Origin: a virus
Virus record (IMG/VR): IMGVR_UViG_3300047325_000188
Location: 1 to 31,069 of that record
Length of the DNA stretch: 31,069 nt
Reading direction: 5' to 3' (one strand)
A model generated the notes under the pieces. That model did not search any database and was not told the DNA's origin. It saw nothing but the letters and a program-made list of their open reading frames with translations. The position numbers and the translations under genes were made by a program. Below are positions 21,605 through 28,660 of the stretch, one piece after another (position 1 is the stretch's first letter; every line of letters starts with the position of its first letter).

Positions 21605-23420
21605 TTCCGAACGCCTCCCGATGGACGCCCGGGTTTGTTTTCGTTCCTGGCGTTCGATAATCGCTCTTCGAGCGGCCGGGGTTTTCCCAACTTTCCATTG
21701 GGTCCTTGGGCTCGCGCGCTCGCGTGGCGTCGGCCGCCTTCTTCGCGTTCTTCGGCGCGACGTAGCCCTTGGGAGCGCCCTTCTCGGTGAAGCCCAGGCG
21801 GCGTGCATGGGCAAGGTCCTCGTCCGTGTAGGTCGGCGTGTGCTTGAAGTCGATGGGCAGCCCCTTGGCGTGGCCCTCCTCCGCGAATTGCTTGAGGCCG
21901 GGAAGGATGCTCGCAACCTTATCGTGCGTTCCGTTGAGCATCGGCTCGGGAACCGTGCGTTTACGGTCGGCATTCCGGTGATGAGCGACTTCGCGCGGCG
22001 CGTCGGCATGGTTGAACTCGACGTCGTAGCCGTTGTCCATCGCGTCTTGAGCCCACTTCTTATAGTTCGCCGAGCCGGTCGAGTCGTAAATGAAGCTCCC
22101 ATGATTCGGGTCGCGCAGCGCGTTCTGGAGCCGCTGCTTGACGACGTGCGACGAAATCTCGTGCGTTAGTCCGCCGCCGAAATCTTCGCCGCGACCGTCC
22201 TCGTTGCGCGGCTGGCCTTCTTTGGGATGGCCCTTTTCATACGGGTCCTTGATAACGTGGTTGGCGAAGTCGCGCGCGTCGCGGAACCCGGTCGAGCGCT
22301 GAATGTGCTCGTCGAGAGCCGCGCGCTCGTGCTCGGGGTACTGCTGCAACTCCGCCCATGAGGTCGGGCCGCTCGGGCCATACTTCCCCGCATGCTCGGG
22401 TCCGCGAGCGCCGCTCGGATGCTCGCCCTTCTCGTGGGAGTAGAGCGGATTGCGCGCCTTCTCGGCATCGCTGTCGAAGATGGGCGCGTGCTCGAAGCCG
22501 GGCTTCGGCGCGATGTATTTCTCGTGCCCAGGCGCGATGGTCTCTTCGGTGGCGGTCCCGTCACCATTATCGCGGTGATACGTGTCGCCCTCGTTGCCGG
22601 TGTAGCTCTCTTTGACCACGCCGCCCTTGCCGACTCCGCCCCCGCCAATCATAAAAATGGCCTTGCGCTTGAGCGTGCTGGAGACCGGCAGGAAGCCCTG
22701 GCGCTTGCGGTCGGCAATCGCGGAATCGCCGTCGAGCGCGCGGGTCTCGGGGTCGGTGTGCTCGCGCATGATTTTCTCACGCGGCGTTTCCGGCTTGCCC
22801 TGGGCGCCCTTGGATTCGTGTTCGTGCGTCTCGGCGAGATGCGCGGCAGCGCCGTGCGGATGAGCAAAATTGCCCTTGAATTCCTTCTTCCCGTTCGCAG
22901 CGACGGAGCGCGCCTGGTAGCTTGCTCGATTCGGTCGAGCCGCGTCTGGAATCGGCTTTATCTCGCCGACCTGGCGCTCGGAAGAATGGAGGGTGTGGCC
23001 GCCGCCTTCGCGGGGCCGAATGTCGTAGTTGCCGCCGGACTTCGTCTTAGCCGAACCGTGCCCGCTCTCGTCGATAGAGATTTTCGAGCCGCCGCTCGAC
23101 ACGAATTGACCGTTCTCCGGGGAGTGCTCGTGACCGGATTCGTCTTTGGCCTTGAGGAGGTCGCCTGCCTTGACCGTTTTGTCCGAGCGGTCTTCGCGGG
23201 CATCCATCATTTCCTGGAGCTTGCGGTAGTGACCGTTGACCTCGGCGTGCTGCTCAGGGGTCATGTTCCGGCTCCCCATCGCCGTGTGCCTGGCGACGAG
23301 GTTGTGAATCATGTCCTTGTGGGACTCGATGTCGGCCTTGGTGGGGGCGCCGGTCGACGTGAAGCGACCGTCGTCGTCACGCGGCTGGCCATCGCTCTTC
23401 AAAACGTCGCCGATTTTCAC
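21597..23420 (-). CDS. Large polyvalent protein with zeta-toxin-like kinase
   Basis: 607 residues from GTG 23420 with GGAGG upstream. N-terminal MKIGDVLKSDGQPRDDDGRF, repeated in looser form at residues ~84-106 (AGDLLK... SPENGQF), then a third QPRNEDGR at 403-410. A P-loop kinase domain lies at ~250-510: KAIFMIGGGGVGKGG (Walker A, 259-267), SSHVVKQRLQNALRDPNHGSFIYDST (conserved helix and strand), then DVEFNHADAPREVAHHRNADRKRTVPEPML, which resembles zeta toxins' R...R..GR.VPe segment. Known zeta enzymes phosphorylate UDP-sugars and block cell-wall growth. There is a long Gly/His-rich disordered part between. Inference: a head-associated kinase effector or regulator. Confidence 0.75.
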   Translation of the reverse strand: MKIGDVLKSDGQPRDDDGRFTSTGAPTKADIESHKDMIHNLVARHTAMGSRNMTPEQHAEVNGHYRKLQEMMDAREDRSDKTVKAGDLLKAKDESGHEHSPENGQFVSSGGSKISIDESGHGSAKTKSGGNYDIRPREGGGHTLHSSERQVGEIKPIPDAARPNRASYQARSVAANGKKEFKGNFAHPHGAAAHLAETHEHESKGAQGKPETPREKIMREHTDPETRALDGDSAIADRKRQGFLPVSSTLKRKAIFMIGGGGVGKGGVVKESYTGNEGDTYHRDNGDGTATEETIAPGHEKYIAPKPGFEHAPIFDSDAEKARNPLYSHEKGEHPSGARGPEHAGKYGPSGPTSWAELQQYPEHERAALDEHIQRSTGFRDARDFANHVIKDPYEKGHPKEGQPRNEDGRGEDFGGGLTHEISSHVVKQRLQNALRDPNHGSFIYDSTGSANYKKWAQDAMDNGYDVEFNHADAPREVAHHRNADRKRTVPEPMLNGTHDKVASILPGLKQFAEEGHAKGLPIDFKHTPTYTDEDLAHARRLGFTEKGAPKGYVAPKNAKKAADATRAREPKDPMESWENPGRSKSDYRTPGTKTNPGVHREAFGNA

Positions 23421-23464
23421 AGGTAGACTCCTCCGGGGTCTTGCCGAGCTTCGACTTCGGGCCT

Positions 23465-23998
23465 TCAGCCCCTCGACGTTCGCAGCGCTAAGCGCTCGCA
23501 GACAAAGCTATTGTCTTCCTCAACCAAGAGCGAGATGACGATGCTCTTGAGGTCGTGGAACTCGAAAGCGTCCCGCTGGACCTTTGCGTCGAGGGCCGCG
23601 GCGAAGAGGATGCGGCCGAAAATCGAGACCGGCGAGACGCCGAGCACGATTTGGGGGCTGGCCGTCGCTATCACGACGCCGCGCGGTCGCTGCGCGAGCG
23701 AAATCGAGCGCCCCTCCGCCTCCGCCCAGTCCTCTTTGGAAATCGCGCTGACTGCCTCGTAGGGCCCCATCGAGCGAATCAGGGTAAAAGGAACCGTGCT
23801 CCAGGTCTGGGCGGCCGTGACCTCGTCGGTGGCTTTGAGGTTATCGAGAACCACAAACCGCCCCTCGACCTGGTCGGCCCGAATCCCGCGGACGCGCCGG
23901 AAGCGGGAGAGATGCGTGAGCACCTCGTCGCCGAGTAAGACGAATTCGATGGGCACGAGACCCCGCTGCGTCACGACCCGGCTGCCGACCGCGACCAT
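23465..23998 (-). CDS. Orphan Hint (intein-like) protein
   Basis: 177 residues from ATG 23998, three bases after the stop of the preceding gene. Residues 2-36 (VAVGSRVVTQRGLVPIEFVL, then LGDEVLTHLSRFRRV) align with the N-terminal block of the intein in the neighbouring gpF gene (VAAGSTVSTLRGALAVEDV, then GDFALTHLGRFRRV). About 20 of 35 positions are identical. Near the end VISLLVEEDNSFVCERLAL parallels the intein's C-terminal block VYDLQVREDESFIAQGVAI. But the N-terminal Cys is replaced by the start Met, the block-B TxxH is not found, and the final HN is missing. So it is a stand-alone Hint fold with splicing residues lost. Its role is unknown. Confidence 0.7.
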   Translation of the reverse strand: MVAVGSRVVTQRGLVPIEFVLLGDEVLTHLSRFRRVRGIRADQVEGRFVVLDNLKATDEVTAAQTWSTVPFTLIRSMGPYEAVSAISKEDWAEAEGRSISLAQRPRGVVIATASPQIVLGVSPVSIFGRILFAAALDAKVQRDAFEFHDLKSIVISLLVEEDNSFVCERLALRTSRG

Positions 23999-24001
23999 GC
24001 C

Positions 24002-24292
24002 CTAATCTCCCGTCAAGCGGTCGAGCTTCTCGTGAATGAGTTCGTGAGACTCCCCGAGGTCGGCGTGATGCTCGCAGGACTGTTTGGCGAGCGAAGCCGC
24101 GACGAACAAAATGACGAGTTGAATCGCGTTCTCGACGTACGAGCCGATGGTGAGGCCCGGGTCGAAGCGGCCCCGGGAAAACCACGAGCCCGCGGCCCAG
24201 CCGAAGACGAACACGCACGCTCCAAGCGCGGTCATCGGGTTCGCGCATAGGTCGTTGACCTTGTTCCAAAAATCGACGAGCTTGCGGCTCAT
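24002..24292 (-). CDS. Two-helix membrane protein, low-affinity iron permease-like
   Basis: 96 residues from ATG 24292, seven bases after the gpF gene's stop. Residues 1-18 (MSRKLVDFWNKVNDLCANP) are amphipathic. Membrane helices lie at ~20-38 (MTALGACVFVFGWAAGSWF) and ~53-71 (ENAIQLVILFVAASLAKQS). The end reads ESHELIHEKLDRLTGD. This order (basic amphipathic start, two helices, short helix ending H.KLD.L) follows the low-affinity Fe/Cu permease family, whose members are membrane proteins of unclear transport activity. In a phage head operon it might act at infection or be a moron. The family name is by similarity; iron transport is not shown. Confidence 0.65.
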   Translation of the reverse strand: MSRKLVDFWNKVNDLCANPMTALGACVFVFGWAAGSWFSRGRFDPGLTIGSYVENAIQLVILFVAASLAKQSCEHHADLGESHELIHEKLDRLTGD

Positions 24293-24299
24293 GCTGACC

Positions 24300-26168
24300 T
24301 CATTCGACGGGCAAATAGACGCACCGGCAGTTGTGAATTGCCACGCCTTGCGCTATAAATGATTCATCTTCGCGCACCTGCAAATCATAAACCATCCCTG
24401 AATAGGTCGAGTCTTGAATAAGCGCGGAACGAAGCGATGGGAGAAGCTCAGGCCGAGTGACGAGCAAGTCAGGGCTTGGCATGCGGAGCATTTGGCTGGC
24501 AAGTCGGTCAATCAACTTCACCGTGAAACTGGTTGTAGTTGCCTGGCTATCACGCGATGGTTTCGTGAACGCGGACTCTCGCACCGCGGGCAAAGTGCGG
24601 CTGAGGATGCTAAGTGGAGCGCGATGACTCCCGAGCAGCGGCGCGCGCAGACCGACGCTGCTCATGCCGCCGTGCGAGGTCACTCGTGGAGTCGCGAGAC
24701 TCAACTGAGCCAAGCCGCCGGGCGCCAAGCTAAGCCAAAAATCTCGAACTGGGAAGCCGCAATGCTGAGCGAGTTGGAGAATTTGGGCGAGCAGCCTGTG
24801 CCCCAATTCGCCATTGACATCTTCAACGCCGACCTGGCCCTGCCCGACGCGATACTCGTCGTCGAAATGGATGGCGGCGCTTGGCATGCTGTGCCCAAGA
24901 AGCGCATGCAAGACGCGCGAAAAGATGCGGTACTCGCCGCGCTTGGCTGGGGCATCGTACGCATTCAATGCCAAAGCCGCATGATGAGCCGCCTGCCAGT
25001 CTACGCCGAGGACATCCGCGCGCTCGCCGAGGTGCGACGCGAGACGGAACCCGTCCGGCGTCAGAACGGGGTGATTGCCCGTTACCCGAAGCCCATTCAC
25101 GTGAAAGATAGAGCCCGAATGGTGCCGCGACATTACGGCATCGACGCGACGGAAGCGGCCGAGATGCGTCAGCGCGAAGTCCCCGACCCTGACGTCCTCG
25201 ACGGCAAGGGCTCCACGAAGAGTTGAGACCGTGCTTCCAGCCGCAACGCAGCGCGGATGGATGGGAATATACGGCCCCCACGCATCGACCCTCTTGCCGT
25301 AGTTCGATTGGCCGATGATGTCGCGGATTCTGAACTTTTCACCGGTGAAGAGGCGCTTGCAGTGGTCGCAAACGCGCGAGTCGTGCGCGTACGAGCCCTC
25401 GCACCATTCGAAGCCTTGGTCGAGTAGCTCCTGGAGTCTTCCGGCGGATTCTGCGCGGGCCGTCTCGGTGACCGCAATCGTGCCGAAATCGAGGTTGTAG
25501 TCCTTGGTCGTGTTGGCCATCGCTCGCGCCACTTCGCGCGGGTTCTTGCCGAGCGTGGCGGCGGCGATGAGGTGGTTGCGTAGCTCGGCTTTCATCTCTT
25601 CGAACTTCGCATCTAGTTCGTTGAAATTGTGATGTTCGAGGAACTCGATAGCGCGCCGGTCCTCCGCCGTCACCGGCCGGTGCAGCACGGCGCGGCCGAC
25701 ATTCGACGAAGGACGGTTTTCTCGACGGGCACTGGCGGCCTGGTGAGCGGCGGCGGCGTCCGTCGCGAGCATTTGGCCGATAAGGTACGCCTGCATCGGG
25801 TGCGAGGCGAGGTTCACCATCGCCTTGCGTTTCCAGTTCTCGACCGGTTCGTCGAGTTGGTAGGGGTCGAGGCCCTCCCACGTCCCGCCGGTCTTCTCGT
25901 AAATTTGGTCGACCAACTCGCGTAAATCGCGCGCCAGTTGCGGCTGGCCCTCAACCATCGCGCGGTAGACCGCGTCTTCGTGGGCGCCAATTTCCCGGAT
26001 GCCGTGGTCGCCGGGGTCGCCCGGATGCCAGTCGCGCTTTTCCAGGTCATGGCCCCAGTGGCGTTCGAGCGCGCGCGCAGCCGCGACGGCGTTCGCCCCT
26101 TTGCGGACGACCAGTTGCGCCATATCGAATCCGATTTCGAGCGCGAGCTTATCCATCGTGGTCCCCAT
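24300..26168 (-). CDS. Mu gpF-like head morphogenesis protein with intein
   Basis: 622 residues from ATG 26168. An ATG at 26156 has a better site (GGGG), and may be the true start. The host protein is residues 1-306 plus 614-622: a helical N half, then an alpha part (RGNHL..., GKNPREVARAMAN, DFGTIAVTETARAESAGRLQEL) and the zinc-like end CEGSYAHDSRVCDHCKRLF ... IHPR|CRC, the conserved C-rich segment of gpF minor head proteins. The protein acts inside or at the vertex of the procapsid. Residues 307-613 are an intein (see separate entry), placed exactly in the most conserved IHPR-CRC motif. Splicing would give 315 residues, the usual size. Confidence 0.85.
   Translation of the reverse strand: MGTTMDKLALEIGFDMAQLVVRKGANAVAAARALERHWGHDLEKRDWHPGDPGDHGIREIGAHEDAVYRAMVEGQPQLARDLRELVDQIYEKTGGTWEGLDPYQLDEPVENWKRKAMVNLASHPMQAYLIGQMLATDAAAAHQAASARRENRPSSNVGRAVLHRPVTAEDRRAIEFLEHHNFNELDAKFEEMKAELRNHLIAAATLGKNPREVARAMANTTKDYNLDFGTIAVTETARAESAGRLQELLDQGFEWCEGSYAHDSRVCDHCKRLFTGEKFRIRDIIGQSNYGKRVDAWGPYIPIHPRCVAAGSTVSTLRGALAVEDVRVGDFALTHLGRFRRVDAVMSRHHSGSIFHVNGLRVTGNHPVLTPDGFRLASHLGERADVLGVDWQAAHHAALALNAYDAPAKRGEYRIFSRVLHALLGHSMPSAAIHFDDEYRVGQGQVGVEDVNGELGHRLLAQILQLAQHCGFPVRDFWLSLAPGGLAQLSLATPRVTSHGGMSSVGLRAPLLGSHRAPLSILSRTLPAVRESAFTKPSRDSQATTTSFTVKLIDRLASQMLRMPSPDLLVTRPELLPSLRSALIQDSTYSGMVYDLQVREDESFIAQGVAIHNCRCVYLPVE
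24331..24359 (+). promoter_or_regulatory. Promoter-like site for the antisense nuclease gene
   Basis: Plus strand TTGTGA (24331-24336), exactly 17 bases, TATAAA (24354-24359; five of six match). It lies within the DNA that codes the intein's C-terminal block (SFIAQGVAIHN), 55 bases before the TTG start of the nuclease. If real, selection for the splice motif and the promoter act on the same bases. Consensus-only prediction. Confidence 0.5.
24414..25226 (+). CDS. EDxHD/Vsr-like homing endonuclease, antisense within the intein
   Basis: 270 residues from TTG 24414 on the plus strand, fully inside the intein DNA and codon-for-codon in register with it. Residues ~14-55 form a helix-turn-helix (VRAWHAEHLAGKSVNQLHRE, TGCSCLAITRWFRERG). 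Residues ~110-185 are the nuclease core: NWEAAMLSELENLG (Glu-containing helix, E114), QFAIDIFNADLALPD (D140), VVEMDGGAWH (E151, D153, H158), and RKDAVLAALGWGIVRIQ (D171), the order of the Vsr-related EDxHD family. This core spans DNA opposite intein residues ~95-279, between blocks B and F. The ~85-residue tail lies opposite blocks A and B. Inference: it drives intein homing. Local G+C is about 48% at 24481-24540. Confidence 0.85.
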   Translation: MNKRGTKRWEKLRPSDEQVRAWHAEHLAGKSVNQLHRETGCSCLAITRWFRERGLSHRGQSAAEDAKWSAMTPEQRRAQTDAAHAAVRGHSWSRETQLSQAAGRQAKPKISNWEAAMLSELENLGEQPVPQFAIDIFNADLALPDAILVVEMDGGAWHAVPKKRMQDARKDAVLAALGWGIVRIQCQSRMMSRLPVYAEDIRALAEVRRETEPVRRQNGVIARYPKPIHVKDRARMVPRHYGIDATEAAEMRQREVPDPDVLDGKGSTKS

Positions 26169-26180
26169 TTTAGAAGCACC

Positions 26181-26212
26181 AAGCCCGCTCTCCCCCGAGG
26201 GGAGGCGGGCCT
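26181..26212 (-). terminator. GC-rich hairpin upstream of gpF gene
   Basis: Left arm AAGCCCGCTCTCCCC, right arm GGGGAGGCGGGCCT (plus-strand notation) form a strong stem with a small bulge and short loop, in the gap between the 150-residue gene and gpF. No T-run follows, so it may not terminate; it could tune expression. Confidence 0.45.
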
Positions 26213-26237
26213 AGTGTGCGCGCTTGGCTTGCGTTCT

Positions 26238-26690
26238 CTAGACGGACAGGCTCGGCGTTCCGGTCGAGCTATCGCTGAAGAGCTTCGTGTTGGTCGGGTC
26301 GACCGCGGTGACCGTCGCGCCGACGGTAAACGTGATGTTCGAGCCGCCGACGATAAGCTCGACGGTGTCGCCCTGATTGGCCTTGATGCGTTTGCGTGGG
26401 ATACGCACGCCGTTGGCCGCGATGCCGAGGCCGCTTTCGAGCGGGTTCGTGGCCGAGGGGCCGCCCTGGAGGATGACCGCCGCTTCGCTGGCCGTGTCGA
26501 TGATGTCGTACCAAAACTCGCAGACTTGGTCGACCGAGGCTGCCCCCGTCGATGCGCCGCTGTCCAGCGCCGACGTCACCGGATTGACGAGCACCTTGAA
26601 ATTGACGTTCGTCGCGTTGGTCTGCGCGGTTCCGTCCTGCGTGACGGCGCCCGTCGCAGGGGTGAAATGATAGGCGTGATTGACGGGCAT
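26238..26690 (-). CDS. Small virion-type beta protein
   Basis: 150 residues from ATG 26690 with AGGAG upstream. It is beta-rich: VNFKVLVNPVTSALDSGAST, a conserved-looking FWYDIIDTASEAAVILQG, then VRIPRKRIKANQGDTVELIV and SNITFTVGATVTAVDPTNTK. The TVELIVGGSNITFTVGATVTAV end suggests a beta-sandwich of the type found in decoration or capsid-associated proteins. It lies between portal and gpF. Not recognised as a family. Inference: head accessory protein. Confidence 0.55.
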   Translation of the reverse strand: MPVNHAYHFTPATGAVTQDGTAQTNATNVNFKVLVNPVTSALDSGASTGAASVDQVCEFWYDIIDTASEAAVILQGGPSATNPLESGLGIAANGVRIPRKRIKANQGDTVELIVGGSNITFTVGATVTAVDPTNTKLFSDSSTGTPSLSV

Positions 26691-26698
26691 GACTTCTC

Positions 26699-28513
26699 CT
26701 AGTCGAGCATCTTCACGAGGTCGTCGCGAAGCGATTCGAGGTCCCTTTTCTGAACCCCGCTCCCCGGAACCTGGGGTTTGGGCGGATGCGGTGGCGCCGG
26801 GGGCTTCCCGTCGCTGCCGCCGGGCTGACCATCCTCGCCGCCCTCTTCTCCGCCGCCGCCTTCGCCGCCGGGCGGCGCGTCCTCTTGGGGCGTGAGCGTC
26901 GGGAGGTCTTCGACCTTGATTCCGGGCTTGGTCGAGATGGTGATGACGTCGCCGCCGGGAACGGGCGGCAGGCCAAGCTCGCGCCGGACTTCGTTACGCG
27001 AGAGCACGCCGCCGTCGATGAGGGTTTCGGCGCGCTGGGCGTCTTCGAGCTTGGCTTCCTTGTCGTCCTCGACGAACTCGAATTTGACGTCGTGGAAATC
27101 GAAGATGTCCTTGCCGTAGCCGGTGAGGTCGTTCGGGTCCAGGGCATTGTTTCGAATCCACATCTTGCCGTGGACGATTTCACCGTTGAAAAATTCCTGG
27201 ATGTTAACCGCCATCGAATGGATGCCGCGGGACTGCGTTAGCTCGTGCTGCGTCTCAGAGGTCGTGCGATGGAGGTCCTCGGTGAAACCGATGTCGTTGA
27301 GCGAGAGCCCGTAGACTGCGCACTTGACGTTGGCCCAGTATTTGAGCATCTCCAGGACTTCATTGTCGCGCATCGTGCCCTGCTGGAGCGGAATGAAGCC
27401 CTTGACCCCTTCCTTCGAGCCGATGAAGAGGCCGCGGCGCAGACCCTTGGCCACCTTCTCGTTCCAGGCGACTTCGATGGCGTCGCGCTCGTCTTGGCTG
27501 ACGTCGGGCCCGAGGTCGAACACGAATTGCGGCGTGTTGTTGTTCCGAAAGAAGTCGACCATGTAGGCGTCGCCGTAGAGCGCGCCGACCATCTTCTCCA
27601 GAATCACCTCGATGGGCGGCTTGCCGTAGCCGCTCGACTGTTCGTTCTGGACGATGTAGACGAGTTCGTCGTTATTGTAGTAGCCCCGGACGATGCCTTG
27701 GTCGTACCAGTCGTACGCCGGTTCCGGCGGCTGGGGCGTGGCGAGGTCGGGACGCCGGTAGCGCCGCACGTCCTGCCCGGGCAAAAGGTACATCTCGCCC
27801 AGACCCGAGCCGTCCACGAGCGGATTCTTCACGATAGGCGCGGCGTCGTACAGGGTTAGGTTATCGACGATGCGGTTCAGGAAGGCCCGGAAGCTCGACT
27901 CGGCCGACGGGTTCGGACTCTCGAACATCTCCTGAACGGGCAGGATGTGGCTCTCGGCTACGACTTCGTGGTACGCGAGGCAGGCGTCGAAAAACTCGCG
28001 CAGCCGGGCGTTCTGCGAGAGGCCCTTACCCGCGGCCTGCTCGGAGGAGATGATGTCTTTGAGCGCCCCGGTCGCACGGAGATAGAAGCTCGGCAGGAGG
28101 ACCTGCGGCTTGAACTCCGCCATGAGTTGCGGGTAGTTCATCGACAACTCGGCGACCGTGTGCCAGCGCTTGAGGTCGGCCTTGATTTTTTCGACGTCGG
28201 GAACGATTTTCCACGGCATCTCGCCGATTGCGCGCTTGAGCGTATTGCGGATGGCGAAGATAATGTCGTCGCGGTCAGCCAGCGTCTCCAGCGTATAGCC
28301 GGGCACGGCGTAGCGCGAGCGCTGGACGAGATTCTCGCGCGTGCCGAGCGTCGACTCGGGCCGCGAGAGGGCGCCGTTGAGACTCTTCGGCTCGCCGCCC
28401 TTACGCGGTGCAACGCGCTTGGGGCCGAGAAAGAACCGGCTGAACCCGCCCGGCGTACTCTTCCGAAGCGGATGTGAAAAACCGACCGGAACGAGCGAGT
28501 GAGAATCCGACAT
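26699..28513 (-). CDS. Portal protein
   Basis: 604 residues from ATG 28513; a longer reading from TTG 28546 has no site. The sequence holds typical portal segments: DDIIFAIRNTLKRAIGEMPW, SSFRAFLNRIVDNLTLYDAAPIVKN, LYLLPGQDVRRYRRPDLATP, YYNNDELVYIVQNEQSSGYG with the following helix PPIEVILEKMVGALYGDAYM, and GPDVSQDERDAIEVAWNEKV, WANVKCAVYGLSLNDIGFTEDLHRTT. The final ~85 residues are Pro/Gly/Glu-rich and end KRDLESLRDDLVKML, a helix that may dock on another head component. Portals form a dodecamer through which DNA enters. The absence of terminase nearby suggests it lies to the right of the window. Confidence 0.85.
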   Translation of the reverse strand: MSDSHSLVPVGFSHPLRKSTPGGFSRFFLGPKRVAPRKGGEPKSLNGALSRPESTLGTRENLVQRSRYAVPGYTLETLADRDDIIFAIRNTLKRAIGEMPWKIVPDVEKIKADLKRWHTVAELSMNYPQLMAEFKPQVLLPSFYLRATGALKDIISSEQAAGKGLSQNARLREFFDACLAYHEVVAESHILPVQEMFESPNPSAESSFRAFLNRIVDNLTLYDAAPIVKNPLVDGSGLGEMYLLPGQDVRRYRRPDLATPQPPEPAYDWYDQGIVRGYYNNDELVYIVQNEQSSGYGKPPIEVILEKMVGALYGDAYMVDFFRNNNTPQFVFDLGPDVSQDERDAIEVAWNEKVAKGLRRGLFIGSKEGVKGFIPLQQGTMRDNEVLEMLKYWANVKCAVYGLSLNDIGFTEDLHRTTSETQHELTQSRGIHSMAVNIQEFFNGEIVHGKMWIRNNALDPNDLTGYGKDIFDFHDVKFEFVEDDKEAKLEDAQRAETLIDGGVLSRNEVRRELGLPPVPGGDVITISTKPGIKVEDLPTLTPQEDAPPGGEGGGGEEGGEDGQPGGSDGKPPAPPHPPKPQVPGSGVQKRDLESLRDDLVKMLD

Positions 28514-28660
28514 ATTAGGGCAGGAGGTTCGGAAGCCCGGCTCCAAACCCCCTCGCCCGGGCCGTAGAAGTCTATGGAAATCTACGTGTTCGGGATAGAC
28601 TCTTACGCGATGACGGGCCTAGCCCGGCTCGCGTTTTTCACTTCCTTGGGGGAAATTGAC

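Larger units (their letters stand above)
24330..25250 (-). mobile_element. Intein in gpF gene carrying an antisense nuclease gene
   Basis: A 307-codon insertion flanked by extein R and C. Block A: C307 VAAGSTVSTLRG. Block B: RVTGNHPVLTPDGF with the TxxH-type GNHP. Block F: VYDLQVREDESFIAQG. Block G: IHN|C with N613 and the +1 Cys. These are all the splicing residues needed for a class 1 intein. Between B and F lie ~185 codons without recognisable domain in this strand. There, on the other strand, is the homing-type nuclease gene at 24414-25226. The usual in-frame LAGLIDADG nuclease domain is absent. This arrangement is unusual. Confidence 0.85.

Noticed and set aside
22392-23426. A 344-codon plus-strand frame opposite the kinase protein
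   Set aside because: Shadow of the 607-residue gene; no family pattern, no ribosome site, composition typical of antisense GC-rich DNA.
24823-25281. A 152-codon minus frame in the intein region
   Set aside because: A different frame from the intein; low-complexity Arg/Gly/Ser shadow without domain.
28574-28660. N-terminal extension of the tiny plus-strand gene from ATG 28574
   Set aside because: Weaker ribosome site, and the internal ATG 28661 has GGGGGAA at good distance; kept only as an alternative.
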